Below, in pieces: positions 30,088 through 39,350 of a stretch of 64,000 nucleotides of DNA. Position 1 is the stretch's first letter; each line of letters begins with the position of its first letter. A program made the position numbers and the translations under genes. The DNA is from Tritrichomonas foetus (lineage: Eukaryota; Parabasalia; Tritrichomonadida; Tritrichomonadidae): contig MLAK01000734.1 in the NCBI GenBank assembly GCA_001839685.1, forward strand, positions 1 to 64,000, given 5' to 3'. The notes beneath the pieces were generated by a model, which saw nothing but the letters and a program-made list of their open reading frames with translations, did no database searches and had not been told where the DNA came from.

Positions 30088-31506
30088 ATGCTGGTGAATA
30101 AGTTTGCAATGGCGCCACTCTCTGCCAGGAAGGAGAGAATTAGAGCAACAATGGAAGATAACAAAAAACCACTTCAGCCTCGTCAACCATCAGTCCCAAG
30201 GGTAAATCTAAATATTATCAATGACGAAAACTCGATTCGCCCAGTCACACCAAAGGGAGAACCAATTTCATCCAGAAGATCAAACCCACGATTTTCACGT
30301 GGATCCGCTCGTCCATCAACAACAATTAATCCAGTCGTACCAAACGGACCTATCACCCCTCATGAAGCACGCCAACAATACGCGCCATTATTAAATTCGT
30401 ATGAACAGAAAGAAATTGATGATTATCCAGAAATATATTTTTTGGGCCAAATCAACAAGAAGATCAGACCTACAAACTCGAATTCGAATAACCATGGATA
30501 TGATGATTCAAGCAGCCATTATCGAGCTATTGTTGGTGATCATATTGCATACAGATATGAAATCAGAGCCATTCTTGGAAAGGGCGCTTTTGGCCAAGTT
30601 ATTCGATGTTTTGATCATAAGACCAAACAAAGTGTTGCACTAAAATTGATTGTAAACACAGAAATCATGCAAGAACAAGGAAGAATTGAAGTTGCTATCA
30701 TCCAGCATCTGAATAATCATGATCCAGACAAGAAACAACACGTTATTCGTGGTCTTGATTATTTCATATTCAGAAGACACATTTGTGCAACATTTGAAAT
30801 TCTTGGGCAGAATATGTATGAGTACAGTCGTTCAATGAGATTCAGGCCAATTTCATCGCCAACAATGAAGCCAATTGCACAACAAATTCTTCAGGGATTA
30901 GCTTTCTGTCACTCGAATAATGTTGTTCATTGTGATATGAAGCCAGAAAATATATTATTACTTCCTGGTGGCTTCAAGAGTGTGAAAATTATCGACTTTG
31001 GAAGCAGCTGTTTTGTTGGGCATCAAAGATATGAATATATTCAAAGTCGTTTCTATCGCGCACCAGAAGTCATCCTTGGAATTAAGTACGGTCCGCCAAT
31101 GGACATTTGGAGCTTTGGCTGTATCATCATAGAAATGATGATTGGTAAGCCAATCTTTCCAGGAAATGACGAACATGAACAATTGGAAATGCTTATGGAA
31201 GTTTTTGGTGCTCCACCAAATGAAATTCTTCAGCAATGTTCAAGGAGACATGAATTCTTCACGAATGAAGGAAAACTTCGTCCACCAAAGGAACGCCGTA
31301 GAAGGCGCCCTGTTGGTTCAACAACACTCCAACAATTAACTCATATCCCAGATTCACTTCTGATTGACCTTCTATCAAAATGCTTTGAGTGGGATCAAAA
31401 GAAGAGAATCACAGCTTCAGATGCTTTGAACCATCCTTGGTTTACAACTAAGGAAATTCAAACAAATAAAGTTCAAAGCCACATCTTACCAGAATTGATC
31501 AGATAA
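30088..31506 (+). CDS. DYRK-family dual-specificity protein kinase
   Basis: A 472-residue protein with a disordered Arg/Pro/Ser-rich N-terminus and a kinase domain from about residue 150 to 460. Key sites are the glycine loop LGKGAFGQV, VALKLI, the catalytic loop VHCDMKPENILL (Cys in place of Arg, as in DYRK kinases), IIDFGSSCF and the activation loop YEYIQSRFYRAPEVILG with the YxY autophosphorylation tyrosine. This combination marks class 2 DYRK (DYRK2/Pom1-like). Such kinases tyrosine-phosphorylate themselves during synthesis and then act on Ser/Thr in growth and polarity control. The N-terminal segment preceding the kinase probably includes the DYRK-homology box. The first ATG follows a TTTCATTCC initiator. 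The stop forms TAAA. It converges on a GSK3 gene. Confidence 0.93.
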   Translation: MLVNKFAMAPLSARKERIRATMEDNKKPLQPRQPSVPRVNLNIINDENSIRPVTPKGEPISSRRSNPRFSRGSARPSTTINPVVPNGPITPHEARQQYAPLLNSYEQKEIDDYPEIYFLGQINKKIRPTNSNSNNHGYDDSSSHYRAIVGDHIAYRYEIRAILGKGAFGQVIRCFDHKTKQSVALKLIVNTEIMQEQGRIEVAIIQHLNNHDPDKKQHVIRGLDYFIFRRHICATFEILGQNMYEYSRSMRFRPISSPTMKPIAQQILQGLAFCHSNNVVHCDMKPENILLLPGGFKSVKIIDFGSSCFVGHQRYEYIQSRFYRAPEVILGIKYGPPMDIWSFGCIIIEMMIGKPIFPGNDEHEQLEMLMEVFGAPPNEILQQCSRRHEFFTNEGKLRPPKERRRRRPVGSTTLQQLTHIPDSLLIDLLSKCFEWDQKKRITASDALNHPWFTTKEIQTNKVQSHILPELIR

Positions 31507-31944
31507 AACTTGTGACATGAGCCATTCTCTTATTAAATTATATTCGTTTATAGTATTAATTGACATTTTTTATCTTTATTGTGTGATCAATGTGAAGAAA
31601 ATCAAAATAATCTCACACAATACAAGAGCAATGTAAGATTATTAGATATTTTGATAAAATGAAACACACAAATTATGTTTCTACTATAGAAATTGAAGAT
31701 GTAAATTGATGCTGATTTAGGTAATAATGATGCGTTGTTTCTTTGAAATTGAAAATATTTAGATCAATGAACAAAACGTATTTTAATGATGTTGTTAACT
31801 AATTTTAGTTAACTCACATTAGTCAAACAAACAAAACTTTTTCATAAAACTCATCGAAAAATTACATCATTTGGCTTTTTGTGAAGAAATTAATAACAAT
31901 TAAAAATGAAGCAGATACATAACACTTTATATATAAGGGTAAAG
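31507..31944. other. Convergent intergenic region with GTTAAC dyad
   Basis: About 440 bases between the ends of the DYRK and GSK3 genes. At 31794-31813 a perfect dyad reads GTTAACTAA, two bases, TTAGTTAAC, the same half-sites as the dyad at 8897. Nothing else is visible. Confidence 0.5.
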
Positions 31945-33006
31945 TTATTCCCGCTCAAGGACAGGGAATGGCCTCTTGCTCGGCATTTCCAAGTCGGTTT
32001 CAAAAAGTTCGTCAAAACACGGGTGTTGCATACATTCATACGCAGTTGGTCGTTCGGTTGGATTGTATATGAATATCCTTTTCATTAGGTCCATCAGGTC
32101 AGGCGGGGTGTGCCTCGGAAGTATTTGCTCGAGCGGAGTGACGATGACTTCTGGAAGCTCGATATCGGCACCGTGTTGGAAAGAATTCATATCATCTTCA
32201 GTCGGAAGACCAAGTACCTTCAGAATTTCATGTAATTGGCCAATAGAGGAGCCACCCGCAAATATTGGCATTCCCGCCATAATCATCTCCGCAAGACAGC
32301 AACCTGCCGCCCAGATATCGATTGACGTAGAATAGTAGACACAATCAAAAATAAGTTCAGGCGCTCGATAATACCTTGATGCGATATATGATACGGATTG
32401 TTCGTTTGGCGACAGTTTTTTGGCGCTTCCGAGATCGCAAACTTTTAGCTCGCCGGAATCTGGGTCGACAAGCATGTTCTGTGGCTTCAAATCTCTATGC
32501 GTAATTCCAATCGAATGCAAATAATTGAGGCCGGCAAACATTTGAAAGGCGAAAAGTTTGACGTAAAGAAGTGGTGGATACTTCCGTTCTTTTCTATAGT
32601 TCATATTGAATTGATGAAGCGACATTGGTAAAAAATCCATAACGAGATTTAAATAAACTTCTTTTGGTTTTCTTCCTGCTGTTTTAAAACTTGAGCGTAG
32701 GCCAATAACGTACCTATTGTGTACTTCTTGCATGGTTTCCAATTCTCGATTTTTATATCTCGGATCGAGTAAAACCTTCTTGATTGCGACAAGGGAGCCG
32801 TCAGATGCCCGCGCGCAGTAAACGACTCCGAAGGCACCCTGGCCAACCACTTTGACTGGTTTATATTCGGCATTTTGTGCTTTTTTGGTAGCTTGAGAAA
32901 GTCGTGAGGAACCTTTTCGTTGTGAAGTAGAGAGAGCGAGTGATGAGTGAAGCCTCATTGATGAAAGACGGCTTTTGTCTGTTCGATAAGAGGCTTTGGT
33001 TGCCAT
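31945..33006 (-). CDS. Glycogen synthase kinase 3 (shaggy) homologue
   Basis: A 353-residue CMGC kinase. It shows VVGQGAFGVVYCA, VAIKKVLLDPRYKNREL (containing the arginine that reads primed phosphates), ITHRDLKPQNMLV and the signature activation segment VSYIASRYYRAPELIF with the regulatory tyrosine, followed by SIDIWAAGCCLAEM. These are specific to GSK3. The magnesium-binding motif is DLG instead of the usual DFG (KVCDLGSAKKL). GSK3 phosphorylates primed substrates in development, metabolism and flagellar length control; the target here is unknown. The N-terminal 50 residues are basic and serine-rich. The start ATG at 33006 is the only sensible one. Confidence 0.93.
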   Translation of the reverse strand: MATKASYRTDKSRLSSMRLHSSLALSTSQRKGSSRLSQATKKAQNAEYKPVKVVGQGAFGVVYCARASDGSLVAIKKVLLDPRYKNRELETMQEVHNRYVIGLRSSFKTAGRKPKEVYLNLVMDFLPMSLHQFNMNYRKERKYPPLLYVKLFAFQMFAGLNYLHSIGITHRDLKPQNMLVDPDSGELKVCDLGSAKKLSPNEQSVSYIASRYYRAPELIFDCVYYSTSIDIWAAGCCLAEMIMAGMPIFAGGSSIGQLHEILKVLGLPTEDDMNSFQHGADIELPEVIVTPLEQILPRHTPPDLMDLMKRIFIYNPTERPTAYECMQHPCFDELFETDLEMPSKRPFPVLERE

Positions 33007-34862
33007 TTTTAACCTTCCACGAGTTTTAACGAATTTTGAGAAAAAATATTATGGGAAAAGGTGAAAATATTGACCATTATCTGAAGATATAGCATTAAAA
33101 TAATTCAATGAATTTAAGTCGATTTTCGAAATGATTCAAAAAATATTCGAAAATTAACACATCTTTTTCAAATGCATCAATATAGTTAATTCAATTTAAA
33201 TCAATATCATTTCAATACTGTAACATATATTCACAAAATATTGAAAATTATTAGATAACTTTTTCAATCATTTAGTATAGATTTTTCGGAATGAACTCTA
33301 TGAACCAATTTCTTTAAGATATGGTGAAAGCAAAATCCAACGGACAAATTGACCCTCTATTTTGAGTTCATTAATATTATGATATATTTAAGTTAAAAAA
33401 CAAATTTGGGGATTTTCTGGTGGTAGAAGTTGAGAAATGAAATATCATTACTGTTATTTTGGGAATATGCTTTATACTCATACGAAGTAATCTATACATC
33501 GGATATTTGAAATGAGAATAGATAGAAAGTGTTTTTCAATCCAATCCAATCAATTGATCATCAATTTTTTTTTAAAAACAAGGAAAACGTAATATTTGTT
33601 CTTTCAATAAATTATTTCATTTTATTTATGGAAATAATTCCTTTCTTCGCATACGAGCAATTAATGGTGAAATAAAATTTATGATATATCATTTCTCAAC
33701 TTCCACCGCTAGAAAATGCTTAAAAATCTTTTGCAAATATTTATATAGAAGAGTAATCACATATTCACTCCATTTTTTCGGAAAATAAAAATATCATCAC
33801 CTCATTAACCAAGTTTTATAAAATAATTTCTCGTATGTAAGCTGTGTGATTGATCACATCTGTGAATCTCATTACCACTAAAATAGATTAATGAATAAAT
33901 AAATGATGATCAACATTTTGATAAAGTACCAATTTCATTCGATTACACGAATATATGCATATTGAAGATACTGAGGAAGCATAATCTATAATATAAACCA
34001 GATAAAAAATTCGCAGGTAAAAGCAATGGAATGGTTTATCCTTAATAGTGGAAACTTAAAGAATGCAAATAGTTTAGTGAATCATATAAACTTTATATTA
34101 ACTAATTCATCCAACATATTGATGTTTTCCACATTTAGAATCAATCTACAAATCACAATAAGAATAAGAAAATATGGAACCTTTTCATCTATAAGATTAT
34201 GAAATAAACACGTTATGATAGCATCTTCATGAAGTCAACCGAATATATGTTTCTGAAAAATCATCTCACTAATTCATCAACTATTGTCTATTATACAAAT
34301 TCTATATCACTATGATAGTAAAATTTCGATTTGTTCATGAAGTAAACATTAAAAATGTTTCCACCGAAAATCAAATATTATATTTAATTTCACACAATCG
34401 AATATTACATAATTTGTTAGTTTTGTTGTTAGTTTGACATTTCAAGCAGGCATATAACAAATAGAAAAACTTATTTATTTCATATTTATTAGGAATTGAT
34501 TGCATCAACAACATTGAGGTGCGATGAATCTATTTTTTCCTCTTTAGCATGTAGATACAAATGTGCCAAATTTAGAGATGATTGAAAAATAGAATATTGT
34601 TTGATGAATTCATACTTCAAGGCAAATTTATCTCTGGCAGAAAAAAACGATCAATGTTTATCGGTGAGTCATTTTTGAAAAGAAGCACAAAATTTCACTA
34701 TTCTCAATTATATTTAATGTTCTGAGTATTTTCATGAGACCATGCATCAAATTTAGAGGAAAAACGATAGAACATCTACTTTTTGTGAAACATTTCAATA
34801 TCAATGGAGTTTTTTTTGAAAAAGCCTATTCAAATTTGTTTTTTGAAAAGAAAAGACATTCA
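33007..34862. other. Long intergenic region containing a MITE-like element
   Basis: About 1.85 kb upstream of two divergent genes, AT-rich and without coding sequence. A pair of inverted repeats at 33412-33718 is listed separately. An in-frame but non-conserved extension of the transporter ORF covers 34734-34862. Confidence 0.5.
33412..33718. repeat. MITE-like inverted repeat pair
   Basis: The left arm (33412-33460, beginning ATTTTCTGGTGGTAGAAGTT) is repeated in reverse complement at 33671-33718 with about 80 percent match; the run AAGTTGAGAAATGA is identical in both arms. The spacer of about 210 bases has no ORF. I could not define a target duplication, so it may be a non-autonomous element or an old foldback. 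Confidence 0.6.
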
Positions 34863-35864
34863 ATGACTGATTTCTCCAATGTGATCCAAGTCGGTGTTTC
34901 CATGCTTCTTATTGTTATACTCGGTTTTACACTTACCAAACTCAACATTATCCCCAAATGCGAGTCTGATTTAATCAATAAATTCTCAGCACGAATTTGC
35001 TTTTTCGCCCTCACATTTCGATCGCTTGCAGGAAATAACATCAGAGAAATGAATTTCATGCCTTTGGCTGTTGGCGGGCTTTTAGTTATTATCGGATATA
35101 TTATCTGCCTCCCAATGCTTCTGATTCCAATGAAAAGTCGTTTCGCCACTTACATTTCAACCACCTTCCCCACAATTTACGTCAATTACGTCATTTCCGG
35201 AATTCCAATTTTCGAGTCAATGTGGGATCCAGCCGAAGCAACGGTTATTCCGATCATTTTCCTTTCAAATGATTTAATCGCTTCACCAATTTTCTTCATT
35301 CTGGCGAACGTTAATGAGATTATGATAGAAAATCGAAGGCTTGTTGCTGAGGGCAAGCCAAAGCGTAAGTTTTCCTTCAGAACAATTATTCAAATTATTT
35401 TGAATATGTGCCAAAACATGTTTTTGATTGGAAATATTTTCGGCCTAATTTATGCGTCAACTGCATGGAAGGTTTGCACTTTTGTTAGAGAAGCTATGAA
35501 ACTTTTAGGTGATTGTGTTCTTGCATTCTCACTTTTCTGTGTCGGCGCTTTCCTCTCACAACATTCTTTAATTTCTTGCCATTGGTCACAGTTCGTTTTT
35601 GCCATGATTATGAAACTTATTATCGCGCCTCTAATTATGTGCTTGCTTTGTGCAGCTTTCAAACTCCCGTCGAGGCTCGCCAGACAGTGCATCATCCTTT
35701 CCGGCCAGCCAACTGCAGCTTCATGCTTCGCAATCACAGATACCGCGAAACTTGGAACTGGAGTTTCATCGACGATGATTTTCTGGTCCACTTTTGGATT
35801 TATTCCTTTGCTTGTACTTTGGGTTTATGTTCTTGACACACTCCACCTGTTTCCAGACAACTGA
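34863..35864 (+). CDS. Auxin efflux carrier (AEC/Mem_trans) family transporter
   Basis: A 333-residue integral membrane protein with about ten hydrophobic helices in two groups of five, separated by a polar loop (around residues 155-175, ENRRLVAEGKPKRKF). Features of the AEC family include GFTLTKLNIIP in the first helix, PTIYVNYVISGIPIFESMW, the late segment ILSGQPTAASCFAI with a proline-broken helix, and the C-terminal pair. AEC members export small organic anions; in protists the substrate is unknown. The frame is open back to 34734, but the first helix begins shortly after the ATG at 34863 (MTDFSNV), which lies in TTCAATGAC, an initiator-like context; the upstream 43 residues are basic and not family-like. 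Confidence 0.85.
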   Translation: MTDFSNVIQVGVSMLLIVILGFTLTKLNIIPKCESDLINKFSARICFFALTFRSLAGNNIREMNFMPLAVGGLLVIIGYIICLPMLLIPMKSRFATYISTTFPTIYVNYVISGIPIFESMWDPAEATVIPIIFLSNDLIASPIFFILANVNEIMIENRRLVAEGKPKRKFSFRTIIQIILNMCQNMFLIGNIFGLIYASTAWKVCTFVREAMKLLGDCVLAFSLFCVGAFLSQHSLISCHWSQFVFAMIMKLIIAPLIMCLLCAAFKLPSRLARQCIILSGQPTAASCFAITDTAKLGTGVSSTMIFWSTFGFIPLLVLWVYVLDTLHLFPDN

Positions 35865-35939
35865 GGTGGTGTTAAATATTTTTTATTTTATAGTTTTTGA
35901 TATAAATAATAATGTGATTGTGTTCTTCCTACTTTTATT

Positions 35940-36495
35940 CGTCATTCCTTTTATTCATCATTGCTTTTATTCATCATTCCTTTTATTCATCATTNNNNNN
36001 NNNNNNNNNNNNNNNNNNNNNNNNNNNNNNNNNNNNNNNNNNNNNNNNNNNNNNNNNNNNNNNNNNNNNNNNNNNNNNNNNNNNNNNNNNNNNNNNNNNN
36101 NNNNNNNNNNNNNNNNNNNNNNNNNNNNNNNNNNNNNNNNNNNNNNNNNNNNNNNNNNNNNNNNNNNNNNNNNNNNNNNNNNNNNNNNNNNNNNNNNNNN
36201 NNNNNNNNNNNNNNNNNNNNNNNNNNNNNNNNNNNNNNNNNNNNNNNNNNNNNNNNNNNNNNNNNNNNNNNNNNNNNNNNNNNNNNNNNNNNNNNNNNNN
36301 NNNNNNNNNNNNNNNNNNNNNNNNNNNNNNNNNNNNNNNNNNNNNNNNNNNNNNNNNNNNNNNNNNNNNNNNNNNNNNNNNNNNNNNNNNNNNNNNNNNN
36401 NNNNNNNNNNNNNNNNNNNNNNNNNNNNNNNNNNNNNNNNNNNNNNNNNCTTTTATTCATCATTCCTTTTATTCATCATTGTTTTTATTCATCAT
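35940..36495. repeat. 16-bp minisatellite spanning an assembly gap
   Basis: Tandem copies of CTTTTATTCATCATTC flank 455 N bases (35995-36449) on both sides. The gap is therefore probably unresolved array. Open frames through it are repeat artefacts. Confidence 0.9.
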
Positions 36496-36872
36496 TACTT
36501 TCTCCTTCCTTCATTTCTTTCTACTTTTTGGCTTTTTCTTGCACTTTTTCTTTATCTCCAATTTGGTAGTCTTTAACCAGATTATCTTCCAATGTGCGAA
36601 CAAATTGAATAGATCGAGAAAGTCATTTCAAAAGTAATAAATGATATAACCAGTGGTTATTAGCCACTTTTCTTTTATTTGTACTATTCTCTTTATTATG
36701 TAAATATTCACAAATAATTCCATCAATAATTTGAGAAAATCATATGATTGATTTTTCACCATCTAAAATGATAATTATTATCAATAAATAAAGCACTCAT
36801 ATTGTTATCTAGTCTCACTCAACCAGTACCAAAAGAGAGATCGCAATTCTTTTTAATAAACGGTCATTTCCA
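36496..36872. other. Intergenic region and promoter of the LRR gene
   Basis: About 380 bases. The end nearest the gene reads AATAAACGGTCATTTCCAATG: a Myb-like AACGG core running straight into a TCATTTC initiator (36864-36870) seven bases before the ATG. A short hairpin, ACCAGTGGTTATTAGCCACT, lies near 36650. Confidence 0.5.
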
Positions 36873-37724
36873 ATGAGCTCTCCAGTTCCTTCATGGCTTT
36901 CCAGGCGTCTCCACACATTGAAACGAACAGGCGTATTAACGTTAATTAAAGAAAAGAACACTGATTTATCCTGCCTTCAATTGAAAGATGTCATATCGTA
37001 TATCCAATTCATCAAAACTTTAGACCTCACAGGAACGCCGATCGATTCTCTCGCAGATTTGCCAGTCCTTCCCAGAGTTACGAATCTTGTTGCTGATTAT
37101 TCCAATATTTCGAATTGTATCAATTTTTCCTCTGTTTCAACCCTTACTTCAATTTCAGTCAAGAAAACCCCACTCTCACAGAAGCCGCATTACAAGCTTT
37201 CAATTCTTCTTGCTGCTGGTCCGAATATCGTCAAAATTGACGGCAAGCAGATCACCCAGGTTTTAGTCAATCGATGCAAATCCTATCCCCCCTATGTTTC
37301 AGAGCTCGTCAACAGGGGGTGGATGGCCGAGTACCCGTGCCCGGACGATAATCAATTGGCGGAGCTCTGCAGGCAGTATGATGTGGAGATTCCTGCAGAA
37401 GAGGATAGAACAGAAATCGGACTTGAAGAAGAATCATTTCCATCAAGTGAGAGTTGCGACGAAGATACAGACTTTGACACACTTGCACAGAAGCTTTGGA
37501 ACCAGCACGAAGTCATGCTCCAGAAGAAACAAGCACTTTTTGGCATCATTGAGGAGGAATTAAGTGAACTAATTCAAGACGAATCTGACTTCGGTGATCG
37601 TGTTGCAACTTTGTTTAGAAGCCACGGAATAAATGTGAGCGCAAATGATGAAAATTCAATTTTAGAGGCCATCAATGATCTCTGCAAGCGAAATGATCAC
37701 AAAGTTCCAGCATACTCGCCTTAA
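36873..37724 (+). CDS. Leucine-rich-repeat protein
   Basis: A 283-residue protein. Residues about 30-130 contain four or five short LRRs of the SDS22/U2A' kind (LSCLQLKDV, IKTLDLTGTPIDSLADLPVL, VTNLVADYSNIS, LTSISVKKTPL), closed by a cap-like segment (LAAGPNIVKIDGKQITQ). The C-terminal half is acidic and helical, including a possible coiled coil (LAQKLWNQHEVMLQKKQALF). LRR proteins of this type are protein-binding adaptors, common in axonemes and RNP complexes. The start follows a canonical TCATTTC initiator. The stop forms TAAA. The gene's partner is unknown. Confidence 0.7.
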   Translation: MSSPVPSWLSRRLHTLKRTGVLTLIKEKNTDLSCLQLKDVISYIQFIKTLDLTGTPIDSLADLPVLPRVTNLVADYSNISNCINFSSVSTLTSISVKKTPLSQKPHYKLSILLAAGPNIVKIDGKQITQVLVNRCKSYPPYVSELVNRGWMAEYPCPDDNQLAELCRQYDVEIPAEEDRTEIGLEEESFPSSESCDEDTDFDTLAQKLWNQHEVMLQKKQALFGIIEEELSELIQDESDFGDRVATLFRSHGINVSANDENSILEAINDLCKRNDHKVPAYSP

Positions 37725-37796
37725 ATGTATATTTTTTCAATAACTTCTAAAAGAGATGATTGAGTGCGTTTTAGCGAATTACAATTGTTTTAATAA

Positions 37797-38003
37797 ATGA
37801 CAAGATACCTATTCTTCATAATCTACTTCATAATCATCTTCATAATCTACTTTATAATCATAATCATATTCATAATCATCTTCATAATCTACTTCATATT
37901 CATATTCATAATCTACTTCATAATCATATTCATAACCTTCTTCATAATCATCTTCATAATCTACTTTATAATCATAATCATATTTTATTTGCTTTTTGGT
38001 CAT
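37797..38003 (-). repeat. Minisatellite with an Asp/Tyr/Glu-rich open frame
   Basis: Tandem 12- to 18-base units built from TTCATAATC, TACTTTATAATC and similar. On the minus strand an ATG at 38003 opens a 64-codon frame ending at 37809 that reads MTKKQIK then DY/DYE/VDY repeats; the plus strand reads as Phe/Ile/Tyr. The repeat has no third-base drift pattern that would argue for selection, so I treat it as a repeat rather than a gene, although the leader residues before the repeat leave a small doubt. Confidence 0.65.
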
Positions 38004-38315
38004 GATTGATAAATAGCTAATTTATGTCTTTTTCTTGTCTGGAAAGTTCGATATTCGAAGAAAGCGGAAATCGAAAAATAAATCTAAAAAAATATTAATA
38101 AAAAAATAGATTAAGAATGCAAACACATTTATTCTTTTTAACATTTGGCTTTGCAACTAAAATTTTGAGTTCAAATATATAATAAAATAATATATCCATA
38201 AAATAAAAAAAAATAAAATTGAATCATTTTTTGGTTCAAATTTCAGATCTGAGCAAAAATATTATAATTTCCACTGTTTGAAATTCTAAAAATGTGAAAC
38301 CAAAAAAAATCAATA

Positions 38316-38564
38316 TTATTTGTCTTTTGGAATTTTGTCTATGAGGTCTTCTTGAAGCAAAGGATCTTTAATTTCATCTGTATAGAATATTGGCGGGATT
38401 AGCTGTTGCGTACTGTAATTGGTGTCGAAATCGAATTCGAAATTTTTCTTCTTCCGGCAACTGGCAATACATTTGGCCATCACCCAAACAAACAAGATTA
38501 TGAGGAACATTGTGCCAATTGCAATAGCGGCGATAATGAGGTAGTTCATGTCTGCATCACCCAT
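38316..38564 (-). CDS. Small single-pass membrane protein, unknown
   Basis: An 82-residue protein from the ATG at 38564. It has a short extracytoplasmic N-terminus (MGDADMN), one strong transmembrane helix (YLIIAAIAIGTMFLIILFVW), a Cys-containing basic stop-transfer segment (AKCIASCRKKK) and a cytosolic tail of about 40 residues with aromatic and proline residues (LIPPIFYTDEI) that could be a sorting signal. The ORF continues upstream to a TTG but has no other ATG. Topology with Cys next to the basic patch suggests possible palmitoylation. The family is not recognised. Confidence 0.55.
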   Translation of the reverse strand: MGDADMNYLIIAAIAIGTMFLIILFVWVMAKCIASCRKKKNFEFDFDTNYSTQQLIPPIFYTDEIKDPLLQEDLIDKIPKDK

Positions 38565-38740
38565 TTTTCGAATGACCAAAATTTTTTTCAATTATTTGAA
38601 TTATTCGTTTTCACTTCAAAATATTCAAACAGATGTATACAAACCAAATAGTCTTAACGTACGAAATCACTAAAATGATCCTTATCATCAGTATTACTTA
38701 ATACCATCAGTCAAAAATCAAAACCCAAATAGCTAAAAGA

Positions 38741-39350
38741 ATGACGAAAATTTCCCTTATCGCAAACTTCGCAAATGGCCGAATTCAAAAATATTTCGAA
38801 AATGATTCTGAAGAAGCTATTGTTTCAGTTTTCGGGTGAACAGCTTTCAGTCAATTGTTAAATCTATTTTTTATAGTTATGAGCCATATTTATTCATAGT
38901 TTTGAAATTTTGCAACAATTAAACCGAAAAAAGAGCGATTTTGGAGAAAGCCTAAAAAAAATTGTGAGAAGCTTTTTTTCCAAGAATCACAAAGATTATA
39001 ATACTGCTTCCCATAATTCTATTTACACTTCTTCTATCGATTTTTAATTAAAAATCGCGAAAATTTTGATAGTTTTAACTCAGTGATGGTGAATTCATTC
39101 AATTTCCATTTGACAAATATGAATGTATTGAAATCTTTTCTGTCATAAAATTTTAGTATATGAAGAAAATAGACTGGCAGTCCTCAACAGCACATTCTCA
39201 AGCAGGGATACAGATACAACGATTGAAAGACCAAATCAAGAAAAATGGAATCCAATATGTTTTTTTCCAGACTCAATGCCAAGTGAATTTTCTGATGACT
39301 CGCCATTTAGATGGCAAAACATTCGTAATCTTCTCATTGATGCCTAAATT
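38741..39350 (+). pseudogene. Possible decayed gene, family unknown
   Basis: An ATG at about 38741 opens MTKISLIANFANGRIQKYFE and stops after about 32 codons. Downstream, protein-like text appears in other frames (DGEFIQFPFDKYECIEIFSV near 39087, then YEENRLAVLNSTFSSRDTDT to NIRNLLIDA ending at 39348). An 86-codon frame at 39160-39420 overlaps it but is low in protein character. This looks like a frameshifted, stop-containing remnant, but the evidence is compositional only. Confidence 0.3.

Noticed and set aside
35794..36637. Several 157-260 codon frames through the second N gap
   Set aside because: Same reason: repeat units plus Ns read as open.
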